A stretch of 64,000 nucleotides of DNA, from positions 62,001 to 126,000 of the forward strand of contig NZ_JAOYOD010000001.1 of assembly GCF_025833875.1 (NCBI RefSeq), written 5' to 3'. The stretch comes from Reichenbachiella ulvae (GTDB lineage Bacteria > Bacteroidota > Bacteroidia > Cytophagales > Cyclobacteriaceae). This document shows, piece by piece, positions 19,126 to 28,690 of this stretch. The translations under genes were made by a program, and so were the position numbers. Numbering within the stretch: position 1 is the stretch's first letter; the number at the start of each line of letters is the position of its first letter. The notes below the pieces were generated by a model that was not told the DNA's origin, ran no database searches, and worked only from the letters and a program-made list of their open reading frames with translations.

Positions 19126-19254
19126 TAAGTTTATCTCCCTCGTATTGCAAATACCTGTGTAAACCAGAACACTTTACAAAAGTGCGCCAGAGGGAGGAGG
19201 TGGTCGAGATGATATAATATCGGGGATGTATCAATCAGCATGCTTTACAAAAGT
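19126..19254 (-). repeat. 5'-associated dispersed repeat (CTTTTGTAAAG / TATTTGCAATA family)
   Basis: Read on the minus strand this segment has two copies of an ACTTTTGTAAAG-type phrase (19169-19184 and 19241-19256). The second is followed by AGGTATTTGCAATACGAGG. Related phrases occur at 22003-22030 and 24165-24206. They lie upstream of, or beside the start of, small minus-strand genes. Neither a promoter match nor a coding role is obvious. Confidence 0.6.
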
Positions 19255-19269
19255 CCGACAGAATAGTTA

Positions 19270-19722
19270 TTATTTCGATTGAGATACGAACTGGTTTATT
19301 TTTTGAAAATACTTTTCATCTTTGACTAATATTTCTTGCTCTAACACATTATTCTCAGAGAGAACGAACCTTACCATGCTTTTTAACTTATGATCTGGCT
19401 GATTAAAAATGATCATACTTTCATTAAAAAAGACAGATCCTTTTTGAAGCTCTAATGTTACTATTTCATCAGCCCGAATGCTTTGTTTGTCTAATTCAAT
19501 GTTTGCCGTTGAATGATCCCATATTACTTCTTTGAATCGGGGTATAAGAGATAATGTAACTGTATTAATGAAGAATAATAATACGAGGGGTTTGACAAAC
19601 CAAGACGGGTAAATACTATTTGAAGCTAATCCGAAAATCATTAGAAAAAAACAAACAAGACTAATATATGTTAATATTATTCGATGACTCCTGTTTATAG
19701 GTAACTGAACTCGGATTTTCAT
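19270..19722 (-). CDS. Hypothetical membrane protein, 150 aa
   Basis: Two N-terminal membrane helices (about 15-33 and 40-62) are followed by a cytoplasmic or periplasmic domain of about 85 residues with strand-rich text (IELDKQSIRADEIVTLELQKG, SMVRFVLSENNVLEQEILV). This is the layout of small bacterial PH-like (bPH) membrane proteins, and a neighbour at 21426 has the same plan. No sequence family is recognised with certainty. It is AT-rich compared with the genes at either end of the patch. Confidence 0.65.
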   Translation of the reverse strand: MKIRVQLPINRSHRIILTYISLVCFFLMIFGLASNSIYPSWFVKPLVLLFFINTVTLSLIPRFKEVIWDHSTANIELDKQSIRADEIVTLELQKGSVFFNESMIIFNQPDHKLKSMVRFVLSENNVLEQEILVKDEKYFQKINQFVSQSK

Positions 19723-19771
19723 TTCTAATTCATGGTTTTGATTAATGCTTTAAATCACCCCCAATAATAGC

Positions 19772-19803
19772 CAAAAAAAGAGACGACCCGCTGGGGTCGC
19801 CTC
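19772..19803 (-). terminator. Rho-independent terminator after DUF6261-like gene
   Basis: On the minus strand, a 10-bp stem GAGGCGACCC / GGGTCGTCTC with one G-T pair and a CAGC loop is followed by seven T. About 30 bases here (19760-19789) are nearly identical to the terminator region of katG at 24210-24239. Confidence 0.9.
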
Positions 19804-19823
19804 GATGGACATAATGAATGCAA

Positions 19824-20561
19824 TTAGTCTTCTATTTCGATCAGCTCCTTGACTTTGCTTTTGCGGCTTTTGAGGAGCTGCTTGTATTGGTCGATCAGGG
19901 TGTTGAGTTGCTTGATGGTAGTGGCGTAGGGTTCTGCTCCCTTGTGGATGGTGTAGTAGGCGGTGATCAGGTCGCGCAGGTCGTAGAAGTCGTCCTTCAT
20001 CTTGAGTCTGAGCTCTCTGACACCTACCGGGTTGATGTCGCTGGTCTCTTCGGTGCGACTGAGGTAGAGGTCGTTGAATTGCTCGTTGGCTAGGGTCAGG
20101 GCATTTTGCCAGCCCTTGAGCTTGAGTGCCGCGACGGCTTCTGTCAGCTCTGTTTTGCTGTCCCAGTCGGAGAGCATACTGCTGATACCGGCCGTTTCGC
20201 TCTGGTAGTTTTCGCGGGCCAGCCCCATACCGCCAAAGAGATCCAGACTGCGGAGCAGTGTCTCGGCATGGGCTCGCTGAGTGGGATTGTAGTGGGCGGT
20301 GGTGCCATCTACGATCTTGTAGATACCGACGAGCAGTTCGTCCCGAAGGTCGTCGGCCTCTTCGATCTGTTCGGTCAACTGGCTTCCTTTTTCGGGATTG
20401 AGCAGCTCTACCAGCTGGTCATGTTCGCTTTTGAGTAGGTTGTAGGCTTCTTCCACTTTGAGGACGCTCGGATCCTGGCGTTGGATGAGACCCAGCACAT
20501 CGCTGAAGAATTGTGAATGTTCGGTGTTTCTCAAGTGCATTTGGGTGATACGGTTGATCAT
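19824..20561 (-). CDS. DUF6261-like helical protein
   Basis: A 245-residue, soluble, almost wholly helical acidic protein (RITQMHLRNTEHSQFFSDVL at the start; many E/Q/L heptad-like stretches). It resembles the Bacteroidota-specific family I know as DUF6261, of unknown function, in which the first residues contain an R-NxEH-QFF motif. No catalytic residues or signal peptide are visible. It has its own strong terminator, and its upstream side faces the 41-bp palindrome array. GC content is clearly higher than in the small AT-rich genes next to it. Confidence 0.7.
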   Translation of the reverse strand: MINRITQMHLRNTEHSQFFSDVLGLIQRQDPSVLKVEEAYNLLKSEHDQLVELLNPEKGSQLTEQIEEADDLRDELLVGIYKIVDGTTAHYNPTQRAHAETLLRSLDLFGGMGLARENYQSETAGISSMLSDWDSKTELTEAVAALKLKGWQNALTLANEQFNDLYLSRTEETSDINPVGVRELRLKMKDDFYDLRDLITAYYTIHKGAEPYATTIKQLNTLIDQYKQLLKSRKSKVKELIEIED

Positions 20562-20658
20562 AATTATTATAGTTTATGTTAAAAATTAGTTTGCTTATGT
20601 GGGTTGTAAAGCACCTATCGGGGAGCTGTGGGGCGGATTTATGAAGCTAAATCTGCCG

Positions 20659-20838
20659 CTGCAAATTGCGCGAAGCTTGCTAGGTTCTAAATCTGTCCCT
20701 GCAATCTGCAGGAAGAGCTGATAGCACGTAACAAGTCTCCTGCAAATTGCAGGAAGCTTGCTAGGCCTTGAAAACAGCCGCTGCAATTTGCAGGGCGTTT
20801 GCGAGATGTTGTAAGCACTCGCTGCAGATTGCAGCGGC
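20659..20838. repeat. Regular 41-bp array of CTGCAAATTGCAG-type palindromes
   Basis: Five units whose palindromic 13-mers start at 20659, 20699, 20740, 20781 and 20822, a spacing of 40-41 bases. The cores are CTGCAAATTGC(GCG), CTGCAATCTGCAG, CTGCAAATTGCAG, CTGCAATTTGCAG and CTGCAGATTGCAG. The 27-28-base segments between them are diverged copies of each other (two start GAAGCTTGCTAGG). The array lies about 100 bases upstream of the minus-strand DUF6261-like gene. A minus-strand open frame across it has no coding character. Confidence 0.8.
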
Positions 20839-21128
20839 TTTGCTACAATGTGAAAATACTGGTTAAAATCGTCTTGTGGATCGCTACTAGAGTAGCAAGG
20901 AAGGAAAAGTTTGGCTGGCTTCATTATTTACTAATGTAAGCAATGATTGGTAAATGCACAAGTAGTTAACTGTTATTTGGCAGGAAATAGCGAGAGATGG
21001 GACAAATCGCGATGCACCCGCCTGCCGGTCGGCCAGGATCGCTTCTCTCGTACATCCCCGTTTGGAAACGAGGGCGAGTGGGGCCTTAATGTGTGGTCAT
21101 CCGCTACACTTTATAAGAGAGAGGTGAT
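20839..21128. other. Non-coding spacer with short palindromes
   Basis: No gene is supported. A hairpin CGTTT-GG-AAACG at 21059-21070 and a GC-rich CCTGCCGG/CGGCCAGG pair near 21020 belong to the same class of short dispersed palindromes as the arrays around it. Confidence 0.5.
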
Positions 21129-21396
21129 AGCTCTAGCCACAGGCTTCAGCCTGTGGATTAGAAATTGCATTAACCCGGCTTTAGCCTAGAACTATTCGAG
21201 TCGCAGATGTTTTTGAATATGAGAAAGGATTTATGGCTAAAGCCCTCTGTGGGGCGTATGGTTGGCTCCCAGTCTGAAGACTGGGGTAAGTATGGGTAAT
21301 CGCTGTCCTGCCGCGAGTGCTACGGCTAGAAGTCTGCGAGGTATTGTTTCCGGAGGTTTGCCCTCCTGCGGAGGACAGGGAAAACCTGCGGGAGGG
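21129..21396. repeat. Multi-hairpin dispersed repeat, copy C
   Basis: Third copy of the element at 17247, nearly identical to A over the first 170 bases (the palindrome around 21137-21156, the GGCT/AGCC pair, CCCAGTC/GACTGGG) and ending with the GCAGGTTTTCCC-type hairpin. It ends 29 bases from the stop of the 164-residue minus-strand gene. Confidence 0.8.
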
Positions 21397-21425
21397 AATT
21401 TTCATCTTTTGCGATACTGAAAGCT

Positions 21426-21920
21426 CTAGAAAGAAAGAAAAAAAGAAACTATCAGTCCGGTCAGCAATCCTACAATTAGGAGTTTGTCTTTTTTAGATAG
21501 TTGTTTGACAATTACATCAACTTCTTTAGGAGAAGGAAGGTTTGGTGCTAATTCGACAATATGTTCAGTAAATGCCGGTAGCTCTTTTGAGTTGTTTGAT
21601 GACAAGAAATGTTTTTTAGAGTTCTTCAAATGCACTTCTATTGAACCGCTTTTTGTGTAATTGATTTCTTTTATCTCAGTACACTGAAATGATTCAGAGT
21701 TATGAATCCTTTTGATTGTTATGGTGTTACCGTCTATGCAATAACTTTCGATCATTCTTAGCCTGGTAATCACCAAGACTAATATTAGAAAGGAGCAATA
21801 GATAAAGAATGGAATGGCTTCAGCTTCGTCAATACATTTTTTGATTAGGAAAAATATTCCTAATAGAGGGAGCGAGTTTAATAAAGCATGATAAATCAGA
21901 TTGCCATAATCTTTTTTCAT
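21426..21920 (-). CDS. Hypothetical membrane protein, 164 aa (PH-like layout)
   Basis: Two N-terminal helices (about 11-26 and 34-52), a soluble strand-rich segment (YCIDGNTITIKRIHNSESFQCTEIKEINY, about 60-120) and a C-terminal helix (LLIVGLLTGLIVSFFL). The middle part resembles bacterial PH domains in its GNTITI...EIKEI pattern, though this is only a visual likeness. Similar in plan to the gene at 19270. AT-rich. No function assigned. Confidence 0.65.
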   Translation of the reverse strand: MKKDYGNLIYHALLNSLPLLGIFFLIKKCIDEAEAIPFFIYCSFLILVLVITRLRMIESYCIDGNTITIKRIHNSESFQCTEIKEINYTKSGSIEVHLKNSKKHFLSSNNSKELPAFTEHIVELAPNLPSPKEVDVIVKQLSKKDKLLIVGLLTGLIVSFFLSF

Positions 21921-22002
21921 ATAAATTCTATATTAGTGTCCTTTTGATAAATGACAAGCATTCTTAGCCGTTCGCTGGCACGTGGAAGTAAAGTTAAAAT
22001 TA

Positions 22003-22030
22003 AACTCATCTCTCTCGTTATTGCAAGTAT
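22003..22030 (-). repeat. Copy of the TATTTGCAATA repeat family
   Basis: On the minus strand this reads TATATACTTGCAATAACGAG followed by AGAGATGAG, close to the segment upstream of the RDD gene (19126-19152). It lies between the 423-residue gene and the 164-residue gene. Confidence 0.5.
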
Positions 22031-22034
22031 ATAC

Positions 22035-23306
22035 TCATGCAGATTCAGATAGGCTCTCTTCTTCCACCATCAGGTATTTTTTCATGCTGTCTGCATCGAA
22101 GGCAGAGCTTGATTGATTTGAGAATTCCATTATACACGAATGGGCATGCAGGAGATGATCACAATTGGAGGCCTTCAAGAGGTCGTGAAGCTGTTTGTCT
22201 TCCTTGATGTCGGAGTGCAAGAAGGTGCTTAGCCGATCTAATCCGGTATACTTTTTATCGAGCTTACTTATACCCAGGTTTCGCTTCAATAGATCCCCTT
22301 CAGGTGTATCATCGTTGGTGAGGAAAAGGAAGGTACGTAGCAGAGCGATCCCGTCTATGACCTCTACTACGAAGTAGCCCAGCTTGAAACCATAAAAGGA
22401 ATAGGTCAATAAAGCCCTGGTAGAGCTAATGGGCGTCAGTTTAGGCGATAGGAGAGATTGATCCATGCAACATCTCATGAGGTTGCGATCAAAACAATCT
22501 ACCCGCTCGTACAATCGACCCATGACATGCTTTTGATAATAGACAGGCAGCTCCAGGTTCCTGATTAGGCTATTAGGATCGATATCCGAAGCTTTTAATT
22601 TGGGCACAGCCGCACTACCATTGCCATTTGCGAGATACATGCAGACGCTACGGTTATGACTATCTAGTTTTACTGTTTTGATAGTGGGGGTAGCACCGTG
22701 TATATATACTTTATATCCATAGGATCGTCTTGGATGAGTTTGTTCTTCGTATTGCGCTGTAAAGAAGTATAACTCTTTGAAAGGATTTGGGGTGATCTCC
22801 TTGCTTAGCATCTGTAGAAATACGAAGAAATGTCGCTCTGCATTGTTGCTTAGATTACAATAGTCGTCGATCGGTTTTATTTCTTTGATATATACACTTA
22901 TACTGGGGTATTCCTCCTTTTCCATGGAGTGCACCCAGCAGTTGAGGCTCTTGATTACATTGAAGTAATCATGAAATGTGAGTATTTGGTCGCTGCCCTC
23001 TAGACTGAATGTATTGTCTTCCATATACTTGTTTATAACCTTTTGGAAGTCCTTGATCGTCTTGGGATGAAATTGAAACTCTTCTGCAGATTCTACTCTG
23101 GGGGATTGAAAACGTAGGATATACATCAGTCTCAAATCTTCTTTGGACATATCAGCACGGAGTTCTTCAGCCTCTATGTCCTCTAGTACGGCATCTACTT
23201 TTTTGCAGAATTGAGCGTAACGTTCTTTGATGTGGCGCTTTACCATGGCCTTATGGCCCAGATGTTTCTTGCTGGATTTTTTGCGCTTATTTTTCTTCTT
23301 GGGCAT
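22035..23306 (-). CDS. Hypothetical protein, 423 aa, lysine-rich N-terminus
   Basis: I do not recognise this protein. It starts with a very basic tail (MPKKKNKRKKSSKKHLGHKA), suggestive of nucleic-acid or ribosome contact, and has no signal peptide or membrane helix. The region 255-365 contains KHVMGRLYERVD followed by a strand-rich stretch (ALLTYSFYGFKLGYFVVEVIDGIALLRTFLFLTN). The H-x3-R-L-x-E-R helix followed by strands is loosely like BrnT/DUF4258-type RNase toxins, but the evidence is weak and the protein is much longer. It is the largest gene of the repeat-rich patch and its start lies about 100 bases from copy D. Confidence 0.65.
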   Translation of the reverse strand: MPKKKNKRKKSSKKHLGHKAMVKRHIKERYAQFCKKVDAVLEDIEAEELRADMSKEDLRLMYILRFQSPRVESAEEFQFHPKTIKDFQKVINKYMEDNTFSLEGSDQILTFHDYFNVIKSLNCWVHSMEKEEYPSISVYIKEIKPIDDYCNLSNNAERHFFVFLQMLSKEITPNPFKELYFFTAQYEEQTHPRRSYGYKVYIHGATPTIKTVKLDSHNRSVCMYLANGNGSAAVPKLKASDIDPNSLIRNLELPVYYQKHVMGRLYERVDCFDRNLMRCCMDQSLLSPKLTPISSTRALLTYSFYGFKLGYFVVEVIDGIALLRTFLFLTNDDTPEGDLLKRNLGISKLDKKYTGLDRLSTFLHSDIKEDKQLHDLLKASNCDHLLHAHSCIMEFSNQSSSAFDADSMKKYLMVEEESLSESA

Positions 23307-23407
23307 GGTTGGTCAGGATAGATTTAGTCGGTTTCATAATTATCTAATCTAGAAAATCTTGTGGAAAAGGGCAAATGCTAGTCATCCGATTACTGGGAGC
23401 TGTTTCT

Positions 23408-23766
23408 ATTGCAGGTTCTCTCTGTCCTCCGGAATGCGGAGAACCTGCGGGAGGGGATGTCTCTCTTCCTGTCATCCTGAGCCATGTCGAAGGATCGAAC
23501 AGGCAGAGTAGAAGATGCGCTGCTAGTAGCTATTTTTAGCACGTTTTGGTCTTGTAGAATGCTGATACCTCTGGCTGCTTGTCTAATGCCTCCTTCCCGA
23601 TCCGGCAGGCGGGCGATGTACTCAGCACTATTGCAGGTTCTCCGAACCTGTAATCCATATGGACTGTAGGGCTATGCCCGTGTAGCTTATCGCTGGCATG
23701 CTGCAATTGTCACGGCTGGAAGCCTTTGGGTCATTTTTTGCACAGGTTCGGAGAACCTGCGGGAGG
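23408..23766. repeat. Multi-hairpin dispersed repeat, copy D (partial, split)
   Basis: Two blocks of the repeat family. Block 23408-23456 has the GCAGGTTCTC...GAGAACCTGC hairpin. Block 23628-23766 has GCAGGTTC-TCC-GAACCTG, GGGC/GCCC, ACGGCT/AGCC and ACAGGTTC/GAACCTG and is nearly identical to the second half of copy A. Between them lies a segment with the GTCATCCTGAGCC phrase also typical of dispersed repeats. The element ends 22 bases from the next minus-strand stop codon. Confidence 0.75.
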
Positions 23767-23788
23767 GAGTATGGCCGGAACCGAGGTT

Positions 23789-24121
23789 TCATATCGTTAA
23801 GGAATAGAACATTAATATTTGGGAAACAACAATATAGGTATAAGCCAATATTTTGCTCCGATAATTGATATCTGCTTTCTTTTTTATTGGTAATGAATAA
23901 GAAATCAACAGCATTACTATCAATACTCCAAAGTATTTTGGGCCATTAAAATCTAAAAAATTAAGCCCATCAAATTGTAGCTGTAATAAACGAAAGATAA
24001 AGAATGCATTCATTGTGAAATTAAATGATAATACCAAACAGGCTTTGAAAGTTGACATCTTACGATCACCATCAACCTTTTCTAAGAAATAATAGAAATA
24101 TACCGTTAAGATTTTTGACAT
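23789..24121 (-). CDS. Hypothetical membrane protein, 110 aa
   Basis: A small, AT-rich, minus-strand gene for an inner-membrane protein with three hydrophobic segments (about 26-47, 63-77, 90-107) and a short basic loop (LPIKKKADINYRSK). No family is recognised. It sits between repeat copy D (22 bases from its stop) and a copy of the second repeat family beyond its start, the same arrangement as for the RDD and 164-residue genes. Confidence 0.6.
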   Translation of the reverse strand: MSKILTVYFYYFLEKVDGDRKMSTFKACLVLSFNFTMNAFFIFRLLQLQFDGLNFLDFNGPKYFGVLIVMLLISYSLPIKKKADINYRSKILAYTYIVVSQILMFYSLTI

Positions 24122-24164
24122 GTGATTGTCTAATGAGCCCTATAAATGATGATTGTCCACTAGC

Positions 24165-24206
24165 GCGCTTTTAAAAGCATGCTGATTTTCCCAAGTATTT
24201 GCAATA
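24165..24206 (+). repeat. Copy of the CTTTTGTAAAG / TATTTGCAATA repeat family
   Basis: Plus-strand text GCGCGCTTTTAAAAGCATGC followed by AAGTATTTGCAATAC, related to the segments at 19126-19254. Here it is in the opposite orientation, between the 110-residue gene and katG. Confidence 0.55.
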
Positions 24207-24221
24207 CAGCCCAATAATAAA

Positions 24222-24254
24222 CAAAAAAAGAGACGACCCTACCGAGCCGCCTCT
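24222..24254 (-). terminator. Rho-independent terminator of katG
   Basis: On the minus strand, the stem GAGGCGGCTC / GGGTCGTCTC (imperfect) around a short loop is followed by seven T. About 30 bases match the terminator at 19760-19789. Confidence 0.8.
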
Positions 24255-24281
24255 TCATCTTAATCAAACTTTAACCAATTC

Positions 24282-26681
<2,400 letters not shown>

Positions 26682-26705
26682 TCAAGCTTTGAATGCAGAA
26701 TATTG

Positions 26706-26720
26706 ATAGGTTATAACTAT
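26706..26720. promoter_or_regulatory. Candidate OxyR-binding site upstream of katG
   Basis: ATAGGTTATAACTAT fits every fixed position of the published OxyR core ATAG-n-T-nnn-A-n-CTAT. It lies between divergent katG (157 bases from its start) and the ECF sigma gene (90 bases from its start). A second short palindrome, ATTCAA-GCT-TTGAAT, is at 26680-26694. Peroxide control of katG is inferred. Confidence 0.55.
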
Positions 26721-26809
26721 AAAGTAAGGGGCTTGAATGGAAAGCGAGTTGTTAGTGTGAGATAAGGTAACTATTCGCTAGAATTGCAAAACCTCACTGA
26801 TAACTTACT

Positions 26810-27358
26810 TTGAACGCAGACATCCCATCTCAATTGGCCCAGGGCGATAAAAAGGCTTTTCAAGCCATTTTTGATCAGCATTTTCACGCTCTGTGTGGCT
26901 TTGGGTACAAATACCTGCGGGATACTCAGGTGATAGAGGATTTGGTTCAGGATGTCTTCGTCTCACTATGGGAGGCCAGAACCAATTTTGAGCATCACAT
27001 GGCGATTAAGTCCTTTCTCTACGTTTCGCTGCGCAACAAGTGCCTCAATGAACTCAAACATCAGGTGGTAAGAGAAAAGAACCAGGAGGCGCTCATTTAC
27101 GAATTGGAATCAGAGCAGTTTTTTAGTGCCCGTGTGATCGAAGAGGAGGTGTTCGGTAAGCTGCATCTGGAAATAGAAACCCTTCCCGACTCTTGCAAAC
27201 AAGTGATGCTGCTGGTACTCAATGGACTAAAAAACCGGGAAATAGCAGAAAAACTCTCCGTCTCTGAAAATACCGTCAAAACCCAGAAAAAGTTAGGATA
27301 CAGCAAGCTGAGGCAAGGAATGGGCTCCAGCTTTGAGGTGCTGATGTTGGCTTTTTAG
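26810..27358 (+). CDS. ECF RNA polymerase sigma factor (FecI-like)
   Basis: A 182-residue extracytoplasmic-function sigma factor. Region 2 (about 14-85) contains FQAIFDQHFHALCGFGYKYLRD and IEDLVQDVFVSLWE (-10 binding); region 4 (about 125-175) has the helix-turn-helix LKNREIAEKLSVSENTVKTQKKLGYSKL (-35 binding). The start is a TTG; no ATG lies in frame before region 2. It heads the sigma/FecR/TonB-receptor set, where an outer-membrane receptor signals through FecR to release the sigma factor. Confidence 0.92.
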   Translation: MNADIPSQLAQGDKKAFQAIFDQHFHALCGFGYKYLRDTQVIEDLVQDVFVSLWEARTNFEHHMAIKSFLYVSLRNKCLNELKHQVVREKNQEALIYELESEQFFSARVIEEEVFGKLHLEIETLPDSCKQVMLLVLNGLKNREIAEKLSVSENTVKTQKKLGYSKLRQGMGSSFEVLMLAF

Positions 27359-27437
27359 TTCCTGATTTAAAAATATTTCAATTTCTCTTCACCCGTTTTT
27401 GGGGCTTGCTTGTTTTAGATCTGTAAGGAAATAAAAC

Positions 27438-28610
27438 ATGGAAGAACAATTTGAAATAGCCGAGCTCATCGCTCAAAAAATCAAAGGAAGCATAGACGTC
27501 ACGGGTCTGAGCCGACTGCAGGACTGGTGCGATCGAGAGGAGGCCAATCGAACTCTGCTGGAGAGGGTGGAGAGCACCGATCGTCAGATGGATCGATTAG
27601 AGATCTACGCGATGTTCGACAAGCAGCGCAACTGGGATCAGCTAGAGGACAGGCTGTCAGCCACTAAGACGGTCCAGTGGCCCGTCGCGCAATATTTCCG
27701 ATACGCTGCGGCTGTACTGCTTCCATTGGCTATCGTCTATCTCTTTTATTTTCTGGCCTTCCGACCCGAGTACAAAGACCTGTCGGAGGTGGAGCAGATC
27801 ATCACCCAGCCACCCAAGTCAGTGACGCTTCAGCTGGCCAATGGAGAAAAATTAGCACTCAATCAGCCTACTCAATCTGTTATCGTTCAGGGCAGAGCTG
27901 AGATCACCAACGATGCGGAGAGTTTGGTGTATAAGACACAAGCTGATCCTGCAGATGCTACTCAGGAGTTGATCTACAATGAACTGACCGTGCCTAGAGG
28001 CCAGCACTATCAATTGGAGTTAGCAGATGGTACCCATGTATGGCTCAATTCAGAATCCAGTCTTAGGTATCCCGTCGCATTTGATGCTAAGCAACGAGAA
28101 GTGTATCTGACGGGCGAGGGCTATTTTGAGGTGACACATACGGGCAGCCCCTTTCGTGTGCATGCAGGTGATATAGACGTTCGGGTTCTGGGTACTTCCT
28201 TCAATGTGTCTGTCTATGATGAAGAGTCGATGGCTACCACGCTGGTGGAGGGCAAAGTCCAGGTGGAAGTCAAAGAAGAAGGATCGCTGGTGGAGTCTCA
28301 GATTTTGGCACCCGGAGATCAAAGCGTTTGGAATCGGCAGGAGCTTCAGGTCTCACAGGTCGATACTGAACCTTTCACCTTGTGGAAAGAGGGGAAACTG
28401 GTCTTTAGCAATGATAATCTACATGATGTGATGATGCGATTGGCGCGCTGGTATGATTTTCAATTTCAGTTCGAAAACGAGGCAGCTATGCACTATCACT
28501 TTACTGCTCAATTCGACAATCAGGAAGGGCTATTGGAGATATTGACCCTGCTAGAGAAGACCGCCGAGGTGCAATTCAAACTCAAAGAGAAAACAATAAT
28601 CATTCAATAA
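27438..28610 (+). CDS. FecR-family anti-sigma factor
   Basis: A 390-residue single-pass inner-membrane protein. A cytoplasmic sigma-binding part (1-85) is followed by a membrane helix (about 86-108, AAAVLLPLAIVYLFYFLAF), the FecR domain (about 170-275: LTVPRGQHYQLELADGTHVWLNSESSLRYP, GEGYFEV, FRVHAGDIDVRVLGTSFNVSVY) and the C-terminal DUF4974 domain (about 318-388). It transmits the state of the downstream TonB receptor to the sigma factor encoded 80 bases upstream. Confidence 0.94.
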   Translation: MEEQFEIAELIAQKIKGSIDVTGLSRLQDWCDREEANRTLLERVESTDRQMDRLEIYAMFDKQRNWDQLEDRLSATKTVQWPVAQYFRYAAAVLLPLAIVYLFYFLAFRPEYKDLSEVEQIITQPPKSVTLQLANGEKLALNQPTQSVIVQGRAEITNDAESLVYKTQADPADATQELIYNELTVPRGQHYQLELADGTHVWLNSESSLRYPVAFDAKQREVYLTGEGYFEVTHTGSPFRVHAGDIDVRVLGTSFNVSVYDEESMATTLVEGKVQVEVKEEGSLVESQILAPGDQSVWNRQELQVSQVDTEPFTLWKEGKLVFSNDNLHDVMMRLARWYDFQFQFENEAAMHYHFTAQFDNQEGLLEILTLLEKTAEVQFKLKEKTIIIQ

Positions 28611-28619
28611 ACAAAAAAA

Positions 28620-28641
28620 GGGAAGTGCTGCAACACCTCCC
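28620..28641 (+). promoter_or_regulatory. Leader hairpin before TonB receptor gene
   Basis: Arms GGGAAGTG and CACCTCCC (one mismatch) around CTGCAA, preceded by AATAAACAAAAAAA and with no T run behind it. The spacer between the fecR-type and receptor genes therefore carries an mRNA structure that is not an ordinary terminator. I recall similar hairpins before TonB receptors in related genomes; a role in mRNA processing or differential expression is inference. Confidence 0.45.
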
Positions 28642-28690
28642 TCTGAAATTAATTTAATCAAGTTCTAAAACTCAATCTCAAAGTAAAACT

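Noticed and set aside
20659..20838. 41-bp array as a CRISPR
   Set aside because: The repeated part is only a 13-base palindrome that varies, the spacers resemble each other, and no cas gene is in the window.
20595..20924. Minus-strand 109-residue open frame
   Set aside because: It simply translates the palindrome array; no start signal, no domain, poor codon character.
21100..21115. AraR-like half site (TACACTTTATAA)
   Set aside because: Only one arm is present at the right spacing and it lies in a repeat-rich spacer far from arabinose genes.
23484..23669. Plus-strand 61-residue open frame
   Set aside because: It lies entirely within dispersed repeat text between two minus-strand genes and has no domain.
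17247..23766. Repeats as integron attC sites
   Set aside because: The elements are about 300 bp with many separate hairpins, lack the attC core sites I would expect, and no integrase is in the window.
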